Both the position numbers and the translations under genes were made by a program. 5,604 nt of DNA from UBA1181 sp963654355 (lineage in GTDB: Bacteria; Bacteroidota; Bacteroidia; Bacteroidales; Paludibacteraceae), in contig CAVKBM010000107.1 in NCBI GenBank assembly GCA_963654355.1, forward strand, positions 1 through 5,604, read 5' to 3'. Positions 1-5,511 of the stretch are shown here, one piece after another (position 1 is the stretch's first letter; each line of letters starts with the position of its first letter). The notes under the pieces are model-generated. The model saw only the letters and a program-made list of their open reading frames with translations, ran no database searches and was not told the DNA's origin.

Positions 1-1379
1 CCCTCATGCAGCGTAACCCAGTCGCCCGTCTCAACAGAAGCAGCGTTACGAGCGCGATCTTTTTGTTTCTGCATCTCCACATTAAACTCCGCCTCGTTGA
101 TGGTCATTCCGTTCTCACGGAGGATTAACTCGGTCAAGTCAAGAGGGAAACCGTATGTATCGTATAAAGTAAATCCATCAACTCCAGAGATTTCTGTCTT
201 GCCTGCGGACTTCGTATCGGACATTACTTTATCCAAAAGGCGGATACCCAACTCCAACGTACGCAAGAATGCCTCTTCTTCTTCCTTCATCACCTTCACA
301 ACCAAATTTTGCTGCGCGATCAATTCAGGATAAGCATCGCCCATCGTCTCAATCAAAACTGGCACCAGTTTATACATAAAGGCGGCACGTTGTCCTAAGA
401 ACGTGTAGCCGTAACGAACCGCACGACGAAGAATACGACGGATAACGTAACCTGCCTTTGCGTTTGAAGGCAACTGACCATCGGTGATAGAGAAAGCAAT
501 CGTACGAACGTGGTCGGCGATCACACGCATAGCAATGTCCGTCTCCCTCTTCTTACCATATTCTACATTAGCAATCTTTCCAATCTCCTTGATGATAGGT
601 TGGAAAACATCCGTATCGTAATTTGACTTTTTACCCTGGAGAGCCATACAGAGACGCTCAAATCCCATACCTGTATCAACATGCTTTGCAGGAAGTGGTT
701 CAAGCGAACCATCAGCCTTACGATTGAACTGCATAAACACGTTGTTCCATATCTCAATCACTTGTGGGTTATCTTTATTGACCAACTCCACTCCTGGCAC
801 TTTCGCCCTCTCTTCATCATCGCGAAGATCTATATGGATTTCTGAGCAAGGACCACAAGGACCTGTCTCTCCCATTTCCCAAAAATTGTCATGTTTGTTT
901 CCGTTGATAATACGATCCTTAGGCAAGAACTGAGCCCAAATTGCAGCAGCCTCGTCATCACGTTCAAGATTGTCTTCCTTGCTACCTTCAAAAACAGTAG
1001 CATACAGACGGTTAGGATCTATCTTAAGGACATCCACTAAATATTCCCAAGCCCATGAAATCGCCTCTTTCTTGAAATAATCGCCGAAAGACCAATTACC
1101 CAACATCTCGAACATGGTATGGTGATAGGTGTCCAAACCTACCTCTTCCAAATCGTTGTGTTTTCCACTCACACGAAGGCACTTCTGCGAATCCGCGACA
1201 CGTGGATATTTTCGTGGTTGGTTACCCAAAAATATGTCCTTGAACTGGTTCATACCAGCATTCGTGAACATCAATGTAGGGTCGTTTTTTACGACCATCG
1301 GCGCGGAAGGTACAATAGTATGCCCTTTTGAAGCGAAGAAATCGGTAAACGATTTGCGAATTTCCTTAGCTGTTAACAT
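1..1379 (-). CDS. alaS: Alanyl-tRNA synthetase, N-terminal half (3' end beyond window)
   Basis: This cytoplasmic class II aminoacyl-tRNA synthetase attaches alanine to tRNA-Ala using ATP. I read 459 uninterrupted codons from the ATG at 1379 to the left edge; the family is usually about 870 residues. Visible landmarks: the N-terminal NDPTLMFTNAGMNQFKD block (residues 32-48), a motif 2 region with HHTMFEMLGNWSFGDYF (86-102), TGPCGPCSEI (172-181), IWNNVFMQFNR (210-220), and motif 3 DTGMGFER (235-242). The tRNA-recognition segment follows, with RVIADH, then GYVIRRILRRAVRYG, then LYDTYGFPLDLT. The catalytic and tRNA-recognition domains are therefore inside the window. The editing domain and C-Ala domain lie beyond it. 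The start is supported by alignment with known AlaRS N-termini and by a promoter box 24 bp upstream. It is divergent from the M23 peptidase gene. No frameshift or missing motif residue was seen. Identity is secure. Confidence 0.97.
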   Translation of the reverse strand, partial: MLTAKEIRKSFTDFFASKGHTIVPSAPMVVKNDPTLMFTNAGMNQFKDIFLGNQPRKYPRVADSQKCLRVSGKHNDLEEVGLDTYHHTMFEMLGNWSFGDYFKKEAISWAWEYLVDVLKIDPNRLYATVFEGSKEDNLERDDEAAAIWAQFLPKDRIINGNKHDNFWEMGETGPCGPCSEIHIDLRDDEERAKVPGVELVNKDNPQVIEIWNNVFMQFNRKADGSLEPLPAKHVDTGMGFERLCMALQGKKSNYDTDVFQPIIKEIGKIANVEYGKKRETDIAMRVIADHVRTIAFSITDGQLPSNAKAGYVIRRILRRAVRYGYTFLGQRAAFMYKLVPVLIETMGDAYPELIAQQNLVVKVMKEEEEAFLRTLELGIRLLDKVMSDTKSAGKTEISGVDGFTLYDTYGFPLDLTELILRENGMTINEAEFNVEMQKQKDRARNAASVETGDWVTLHE

Positions 1380-1402
1380 GTTAATACAAATTATTCAGAC
1401 TG

Positions 1403-1436
1403 CAAAATTAACATTTTTCCAAAAAAATTCCACAAA
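1403..1436 (-). promoter_or_regulatory. Putative alaS promoter (Bacteroidetes type)
   Basis: On the minus strand, TAATTTTG (1410 down to 1403) matches the Bacteroidetes -7 consensus TAnnTTTG exactly. A TTTG at 1436-1433 could be the -33 box, but the 22-bp spacing is slightly longer than the usual 19-21 bp. Transcription would start near 1396, giving alaS a leader of only about 17 nt. Position and motif match; no start-site data support it. Confidence 0.6.
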
Positions 1437-1443
1437 AAAACGC

Positions 1444-1451
1444 TATCTTTG
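1444..1451 (+). promoter_or_regulatory. Putative promoter -7 box for the M23-GSCFA-mtaB operon
   Basis: TATCTTTG matches TAnnTTTG exactly and lies 47 bp before the M23 start codon, so transcription should begin near 1458 with a leader of about 40 nt. No clean -33 TTTG is visible; the A/T-run stretch 1411-1440 occupies that position. The box is back to back with the alaS promoter, so the two share the same 33-bp upstream DNA (1411-1443). Confidence 0.6.
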
Positions 1452-1464
1452 CGAGGCAAAGGAA

Positions 1465-1497
1465 ACGAAATGCCTACACTTATAAATCTTATTTCGT
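1465..1497 (+). repeat. Inverted repeat in the M23 leader
   Basis: ACGAAAT (1465-1471) and ATTTCGT (1491-1497) are perfect 7-bp inverted copies separated by 19 nt. The right arm ends one base before the M23 start codon. In the mRNA this could form a weak stem next to the ribosome-binding region. The long AT-rich loop makes it marginal, and chance is a plausible explanation. Confidence 0.35.
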
Positions 1498-1498
1498 A

Positions 1499-2470
1499 AT
1501 GTCTAAAGCAAAATTTCAGTTCAACCCTAAAACGCTATCCTACGAACGGGTTGACAACACCATAAAGCATATATTTTCAAACTTTTTAGTACATCTGATA
1601 AGCGGAATCCTCGTTGGTCTAGCCTTCTTCGTAATCTTCGCACTTTTCATCCACTCCCCTCGCGAAAAAGAACTAAAAAGCCGCAACGCTGAGATAGAAG
1701 CCCAACTTCAATTAGTCAACACACAATTGGACGAAATTCAAGAAGTTTTGAGCGACATAGAACAGAGAGACAACCAACTATACCGCGTCGTAGTCCAAGC
1801 CGACCCAATCACCAACAACATCCGGCGAGCCTCTCGCTCTCAGGGTAAATACACGGAAATCAGAGAAAAAACAAACTCAGACATTGCCGCCTCTACTGCC
1901 GCATTGATCGACGATGTTCGTCGCCGACTTTACATACAGTCTCTCTCTTTTGATGAGGTTACCAACCTTGTCAAGAACAAGGAGGAAATGCTGCTTTGCA
2001 TTCCAGGAATTCAGCCTGTTAAAAATCAAGACCTTAGACGAATGGCATCTGGTTTCGGTATGCGCATCGACCCTGTCTATAAGACTCCTAAATTTCACGC
2101 AGGCATGGATTTCTCTGGCGACGTGGGAACAGAAATCTACGCAACAGGAAAGGGCACTATCGAGTTCAAAGGATGGATGCAAGGCTACGGAAACGCCATC
2201 ATCATCAATCATGGGTATGGTTATAAAACACTTTACGGACATTTAAATGGATTCGTAAAAAGCCAAAAAGTGGGGTCGAAAGTAAACCGCGGCGATGTCA
2301 TCGCCTACATGGGGAACACAGGTAAATCCACTGGTCCGCACCTGCATTATGAAGTGCATTACCGCGACAAAGTTACCGATCCAAGAAACTTCTACTACAT
2401 AGACCTCTCTCCAGAAGAATATGACGAGATGATTCAGATCACCTCCAACAATGGCAATGTGTACGACTAA
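1499..2470 (+). CDS. Membrane-anchored M23 family metallopeptidase
   Basis: Predicted zinc endopeptidase of the LytM/lysostaphin type (M23), a family that cleaves peptide cross-links or stems of peptidoglycan; 323 residues. In order: a short basic cytoplasmic N-terminus (1-26), one hydrophobic segment (about 27-51) acting as an uncleaved anchor, a charged coiled-coil-like stretch (about 55-98, rich in E, Q, L and R), a linker, and the M23 domain (about 183-298). The zinc and catalytic residues are all present: H200 and D204 in HAGMD, H248 in LYGH, and H281/H283 in GPHLHYE. An active enzyme is therefore expected, unlike degenerate EnvC/NlpD-type activators. The catalytic domain should lie in the periplasm. 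The ATG at 1499 is chosen because it precedes the basic N-terminus and anchor and fits the promoter. It is the first gene of a probable operon with the GSCFA gene 64 bp downstream. The exact bond cleaved cannot be told. Confidence 0.93.
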   Translation: MSKAKFQFNPKTLSYERVDNTIKHIFSNFLVHLISGILVGLAFFVIFALFIHSPREKELKSRNAEIEAQLQLVNTQLDEIQEVLSDIEQRDNQLYRVVVQADPITNNIRRASRSQGKYTEIREKTNSDIAASTAALIDDVRRRLYIQSLSFDEVTNLVKNKEEMLLCIPGIQPVKNQDLRRMASGFGMRIDPVYKTPKFHAGMDFSGDVGTEIYATGKGTIEFKGWMQGYGNAIIINHGYGYKTLYGHLNGFVKSQKVGSKVNRGDVIAYMGNTGKSTGPHLHYEVHYRDKVTDPRNFYYIDLSPEEYDEMIQITSNNGNVYD

Positions 2471-2534
2471 TCACTCGCCTGCCTCTACTGAGTTACAAAT
2501 GTGAAAGGTATATCATTATACACACATACTATAT

Positions 2535-3482
2535 ATGAAGTTTCTTACTGAAATTCCATTAAAGAAAGAGTTAGACATCACCCATAACCATAAAATCCTA
2601 CTCTTGGGATCTTGCTTCACCGAGAATATTGGAAGAAAATTGGAAGCGTGCCATTTTGACGTATCTTGCAATCCGTTAGGCATCCTGTTCAATCCTGTTT
2701 CTATACAGCAAACCATAGAACGAATTTTGGAAGATAGAAAGGTGACGAAAAATGAAGTTTTCGAAACAGACGGTGTGTGGAACTCTTTTGATTTTCACAG
2801 CCAATTTGCGCGATGCTCTCTCGCAGAGTATATCTCTAATGTCAACCAACAAATTGATTCAGCACATCGATTTGTTCAAGGTACAGACTTCGTTTTCATC
2901 ACCTTAGGAACCGCATGGGTATATGAAGAGAACGTGAGCAAGCATGTTGTCGCCAACTGCCACAAAGTTCCAGCCAACCGATTTTCCCGAAAACGCATCT
3001 CCGAGTCAGAATGCACAGAAAGATTGATGACAATTGCAAAACAGTTGAAAAAGACAAATGAAAAGGTGAATGTCATCTTCACGGTAAGTCCGATTCGCCA
3101 TTGGAAAGATGGGGCGCACGGCAACCAACTGAGCAAGTCCATTCTCTTATTGTCCGTCGACAACGTATGCCGTGAAATGCAAGAAGGTTGCCACTATTTT
3201 CCATCCTACGAACTAATGTTAGACGAGTTGCGCGACTACCGCTTCTACGCAGAAGACCTGCTCCATCCTAACGATCTCGCCCAAACATACATTTGGGAAA
3301 AGTTCGGAGACACCTATTTCAACGAGGAGACAAAACAAATTAACAAAGAGATACTCAACCTTGAACAGGCTCTCCACCACCGTCCTATCAATCCCCTAAG
3401 CGAGAATTTCAAACGGTTTCAAGAAGAAACCCAAAATAGAAAAAAGATACTTGTGCAGAAATATCCATTTTTGCACTTTTAA
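2535..3482 (+). CDS. GSCFA domain protein, SGNH-hydrolase-like
   Basis: This 315-residue protein belongs to the GSCFA family (named for its N-terminal GSCFA-like motif), here read as LLLGSCFTENIG (residues 22-33). The layout resembles an SGNH/GDSL esterase: a nucleophile candidate S26 in the first block, a central LGTAWVY block (124-130), then CHKVPANRF (142-150), TVSPIRHWKDG (183-193) with N197, and DLLHPN (241-246). In that last motif, D241 and H244 have the DxxH spacing of an SGNH catalytic pair. No signal peptide or membrane segment is visible, so it is probably cytoplasmic. The substrate is unknown; an ester or acyl group is inferred only from the fold. It sits 64 bp after the M23 peptidase gene and 28 bp before mtaB, with no promoter box seen in either gap, so it is probably co-transcribed. 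The ATG at 2535 puts GSCF at the position normal for the family. Family assignment is strong; biochemical role is not. Confidence 0.9.
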   Translation: MKFLTEIPLKKELDITHNHKILLLGSCFTENIGRKLEACHFDVSCNPLGILFNPVSIQQTIERILEDRKVTKNEVFETDGVWNSFDFHSQFARCSLAEYISNVNQQIDSAHRFVQGTDFVFITLGTAWVYEENVSKHVVANCHKVPANRFSRKRISESECTERLMTIAKQLKKTNEKVNVIFTVSPIRHWKDGAHGNQLSKSILLLSVDNVCREMQEGCHYFPSYELMLDELRDYRFYAEDLLHPNDLAQTYIWEKFGDTYFNEETKQINKEILNLEQALHHRPINPLSENFKRFQEETQNRKKILVQKYPFLHF

Positions 3483-3510
3483 ACTAAATCTGACAAAAAC
3501 CAAATAAGCA

Positions 3511-4818
3511 ATGTCCGCACCATATCAAGGCAAAAAAGTACTATTTCACACGTTAGGCTGCAAACTCAATTTTGCCGAGAGTTCCTCCATAGAGAAACAA
3601 CTCTTAGAAGAAGGATTTTTGAAAACTGGAAAAGACGAAACTCCCGATGTCTGTATTATCAATACCTGCTCGGTTACTGAAGTGGCAGACCGCAAAGACA
3701 GACAAGCCATAAAACAGATTATCACCAAATATCCAGATGCCTTTATTGTCGTCATCGGTTGCTATGCACAATTGAAACCAGAAACGATTGAGAATATCGA
3801 GGGGGTTGACCTCATTTTAGGTATGCAGAACAAATTTGACATTTCAATGCATCTGCACAATCTTCAAAAGACAGGAGAAACTCAGATTGTACACACGCAG
3901 AGAAGCTGCATTGACAAATTCTTCCCATCTTGCACACGAGGAGACAGGACACGCTATTGGCTCAAAGTGCAGGATGGTTGCGACAACTTCTGCACCTACT
4001 GCACCGTTCCAATCGCACGAGGGAAAAGTCGCAACGACACCGTCGAAAACACGGTCATACAGGCACAAAAAGCCGTCGATGCGGGGGCAAAAGAGATTGT
4101 CATCTCAGGTGTCAACATCGGTGATTTCGGGAAATCCACTGGAGAAAACTTTTTCCAACTCATCAAAGGATTAGATGATATCAAAGGCGATTTTCGCTAT
4201 CGTATCTCCTCTATTGAACCTGATTTGCTGACTGACGAAATCATCCAATTCATATCAGAATCAAAACATTTCGTGCCTCACTTCCACATTCCACTACAAT
4301 CGGGCTGCGACGAAGTATTATCACTCATGCATCGACATTACAAGACACAACTCTTCTCCGAAAAGATTGCGACCATCAAACGCATGATGCCTGAAACATT
4401 CATTGGGATCGATGTCATTGTCGGAACAAACGGCGAAACAGAAGAATATTTCAAAAAGACGAAAGACTATCTACAAGATTTAGACTTTGCGCAACTGCAC
4501 GTTTTCAGTTATTCCGAACGCCCTAACACACAAGCCTTACACTTGGGACAGAAAGTATCACCTTCCGAAAAAAAACGAAGAAGCGAAATTCTCCACACCC
4601 TGTCGGAGGAGAAACGACTCATCTTCTACCAATCCCAAATCGGCAAAAAAAAGAAAGTCTTGTGGGAAGGAAAGAAAAATGGTGGCATGATGCATGGTTT
4701 TACTGAGAACTATGTTTTAGTTGAGGCTCCATACGAAGCCAAAAGAGTCAATACAATAGAAAACATTGTACTGGGTGTTTTTAATGAAGACAAAAGTGCG
4801 TTGAAGAGTAGCAATTAA
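3511..4818 (+). CDS. mtaB: tRNA (t6A37) methylthiotransferase MtaB
   Basis: Radical-SAM methylthiotransferase that converts N6-threonylcarbamoyladenosine at position 37 of ANN-decoding tRNAs to the 2-methylthio form (ms2t6A), stabilising codon pairing; 435 residues, normal for MtaB. The N-terminal UPF0004 domain carries the three auxiliary 4Fe-4S ligands C17 (TLGCKLN), C53 (NTCSVTE) and C84 (IGCYAQ). The radical-SAM domain has the CxxxCxxC cluster motif at C157, C161 and C164 (CDNFCTYC). Further motifs are SGVNIGDFG (199-207), RISSIEP (231-237), PLQSGCD (261-267) and GTNGETEE (305-312). A C-terminal TRAM domain spans about 372-424. HTLGCKLNFAES near the N-terminus points to MtaB rather than MiaB or RimO. 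It starts 28 bp after the GSCFA gene with no promoter box between them, so it is probably the last gene of that operon. Two A8 runs lie at 4568-4575 and 4645-4652 without breaking the frame. Confidence 0.95.
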   Translation: MSAPYQGKKVLFHTLGCKLNFAESSSIEKQLLEEGFLKTGKDETPDVCIINTCSVTEVADRKDRQAIKQIITKYPDAFIVVIGCYAQLKPETIENIEGVDLILGMQNKFDISMHLHNLQKTGETQIVHTQRSCIDKFFPSCTRGDRTRYWLKVQDGCDNFCTYCTVPIARGKSRNDTVENTVIQAQKAVDAGAKEIVISGVNIGDFGKSTGENFFQLIKGLDDIKGDFRYRISSIEPDLLTDEIIQFISESKHFVPHFHIPLQSGCDEVLSLMHRHYKTQLFSEKIATIKRMMPETFIGIDVIVGTNGETEEYFKKTKDYLQDLDFAQLHVFSYSERPNTQALHLGQKVSPSEKKRRSEILHTLSEEKRLIFYQSQIGKKKKVLWEGKKNGGMMHGFTENYVLVEAPYEAKRVNTIENIVLGVFNEDKSALKSSN

Positions 4819-4903
4819 GAAAAGAAAGGCAATAAAACGATATGTTTTTAGCATTATTTAAGAGTTTTTTCTTTGGGTGGAATAAGAGAAAGAAAAAATT
4901 TCG

Positions 4904-4911
4904 TACATTTG
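4904..4911 (+). promoter_or_regulatory. Putative promoter -7 box of the winged-helix gene
   Basis: TACATTTG is an exact TAnnTTTG match 33 bp before the ATG at 4945; transcription would begin near 4918. The nearest upstream TTTG (4872-4875) is 28 bp away, too far for a normal -33 box. The flanking bases make the 10-mer GTACATTTGC (4903-4912), which also fits the CTnDOT-type attachment consensus GTANNTTTGC. The leader is almost entirely A and T. Confidence 0.6.
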
Positions 4912-4944
4912 CAAAAAATTTAAAAACCTAAAAAATTATTGGAT

Positions 4945-5145
4945 ATGTTACAACATTCAGTAGGAGACAACGCCGGTAAAATTTGGCGCCTTTTAAACGA
5001 TAAGGGAGAGCTGACGTTCACACAGATCAAGAAAGAGCTGAAAGGCAAAAACGAGGAACTCTATATGTCAATTGGTTGGTTGCTTCGTGAAAATGTAATC
5101 AGTTGCCGTGAAGAAGACGACAAATTATACTATAGTTCAAAATAA
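4945..5145 (+). CDS. Small stand-alone winged helix-turn-helix protein
   Basis: This 66-residue protein is essentially one winged-helix domain. It reads as helix 1 (NAGKIWRLLNDKG, 9-21), the short ELTFTQIKKEL segment forming helix 2 (22-32), a probable recognition helix (NEELYMSIGWLLRENV, 36-51), and a charged wing strand pair (ISCREEDDKLYYSS, 52-65). It resembles the small Bacteroidetes family annotated as winged helix-turn-helix, formerly DUF2582, a match recalled rather than computed. It has no added ligand or dimerisation domain, and its function in the cell is unknown; DNA binding is inferred from fold alone. The ATG at 4945 is preferred over the in-frame TTG at 4939, which would add two residues. 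It has its own promoter box and a strong terminator 29 bp after the stop, so it is probably monocistronic. Confidence 0.85.
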   Translation: MLQHSVGDNAGKIWRLLNDKGELTFTQIKKELKGKNEELYMSIGWLLRENVISCREEDDKLYYSSK

Positions 5146-5173
5146 CCATTCGTTATTTGACGGTGTAAAAAAC

Positions 5174-5214
5174 AGAGGAGGGTTTCACTGGGTGAAGCCC
5201 TCCTCTCCTTTTTT
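5174..5214 (+). terminator. Strong intrinsic terminator, probably bidirectional
   Basis: The arms 5174-5188 and 5192-5206 form a 15-bp stem with a 3-nt loop and one G-U wobble; AGGAGGG pairs with CCCTCCT. On the plus strand it is followed by T6 (5209-5214), which would end the winged-helix transcript. The opposite side has A6 (5167-5172), which reads as T6 on the minus strand, so leftward transcripts would also stop here. This suits a site between convergent genes. Confidence 0.93.
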
Positions 5215-5231
5215 CAAGTGCTGCTTTCACT

Positions 5232-5253
5232 TAGTTTCTAAATTCAGAAACTA
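5232..5253. repeat. Small hairpin downstream of the main terminator
   Basis: TAGTTTCT (5232-5239) and AGAAACTA (5246-5253) form a perfect 8-bp stem with a 6-nt loop. A T5 run begins six bases later (5259-5263). It could be a weak back-up terminator for rightward transcription, but the stem is AT-rich. Confidence 0.5.
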
Positions 5254-5265
5254 TAGACTTTTTAC

Positions 5266-5329
5266 GTTATGAAAACTCATTTAATATTATCATATACAAC
5301 TTTTTCTTAATAGTGTTTGTTTTCATAAC
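5266..5329. repeat. 11-bp perfect inverted repeat
   Basis: GTTATGAAAAC (5266-5276) is repeated as its exact reverse complement GTTTTCATAAC (5319-5329), with 42 bp between. Each arm supplies an outward-to-inward ATGAAAAC, so a tiny reading frame starts from each side: 13 codons on plus (5269-5310) and 19 codons on minus (5326-5267). Both are too short to call as genes. The pair could be a recombination or protein-binding site, or part of an RNA stem. Confidence 0.6.
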
Positions 5330-5450
5330 AAATAATCAAATAAAAACAATTCAAAATATTATACTTTGTATGTTTGTTTTCAAGCCCTGTTTATAAGTCT
5401 GTCTGTTTGTAAAACCTGTTACTGTTTGTTACATTTCCTTGTTTGTTACA
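5314..5450 (+). repeat. Cluster of short TGTTTGT direct repeats
   Basis: TGTTTGT occurs five times in the same orientation, at 5314, 5371, 5404, 5423 and 5440. Two copies extend to TGTTTGTTTTCA (5314-5325 and 5371-5382). Two others extend to TGTTTGTTACA (5423-5433 and 5440-5450, 17 bp apart). The last three starts are spaced 19 and 17 bp. The arrangement resembles iterated protein-binding sites, though low sequence complexity may contribute. Confidence 0.5.
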
Positions 5451-5454
5451 GGTA

Positions 5455-5462
5455 CAAAAGTA
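5455..5462 (-). promoter_or_regulatory. Possible leftward promoter -7 box
   Basis: On the minus strand TACTTTTG matches TAnnTTTG exactly. A transcript from here would start near 5448, run through the ACAAACA repeats and the inverted repeat, and stop at the bidirectional terminator, about 270 nt in all. No -33 TTTG lies at the right distance, and such a short motif occurs by chance in AT-rich DNA. Confidence 0.25.
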
Positions 5463-5471
5463 AGTCCACAC

Positions 5472-5490
5472 TGCGAACTCTTTGTTCGTA
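5472..5490. repeat. Small inverted repeat near the 3' end of the right-edge gene
   Basis: CGAAC (5474-5478) and GTTCG (5484-5488) pair around a 5-nt loop; one G-U and one A-T outer pair extend the stem to 7 bp. On the plus strand it is followed by an A-run. On the minus strand the T-run precedes it, so it is not a standard terminator for the leftward gene. Confidence 0.4.
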
Positions 5491-5511
5491 AAAAATAAAA
5501 TGTTGAAAGGG

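Larger units (their letters stand above)
5146..5511. other. Long convergent intergenic region, 366 bp
   Basis: This gap lies between the 3' ends of the winged-helix gene (plus) and the right-edge gene (minus). It holds the terminator at 5174-5214 and then about 300 bp of very AT-rich DNA containing several inverted repeats, five TGTTTGT words and one minus-strand TACTTTTG box. There is no tRNA, rRNA or credible protein gene of normal size. Gaps between converging genes are usually shorter, so a small RNA, a decayed gene or an old insertion scar are possible. None of these is demonstrated. Confidence 0.7.

Noticed and set aside
563..757. Minus-strand 64-codon frame inside alaS
   Set aside because: It is an alternative frame of the alaS segment that encodes DTGMGFER; the alaS frame is continuous through it, so there is no frameshift.
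97..1485. Several plus-strand open frames of 69-118 codons
   Set aside because: Most lie antisense inside the strongly conserved alaS frame, and the one reaching 1485 crosses the alaS start and both promoters. Their translations look like shadow sequence (Ser/Arg-rich, no motifs).
1877..2246. Open frames on both strands overlapping the M23 gene
   Set aside because: They overlap the catalytic M23 domain, whose frame has every active-site residue.
3836..4184. Four overlapping frames within mtaB
   Set aside because: They cover the radical-SAM cluster region, where the mtaB frame is clearly the coding one.
4819..4903. Possible terminator after mtaB
   Set aside because: Only AAAGAAA/TTTCTTT pairing across 40 nt and a 5-bp AAAAC/GTTTT stem were found. 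There is no GC-containing stem before a T-run, so I could not support one.
5369..5376. Plus-strand TATGTTTG as a promoter box
   Set aside because: It matches TAnnTTTG but has no -33 TTTG and no gene ahead on plus; it overlaps a TGTTTGT repeat, so a chance match is likely.
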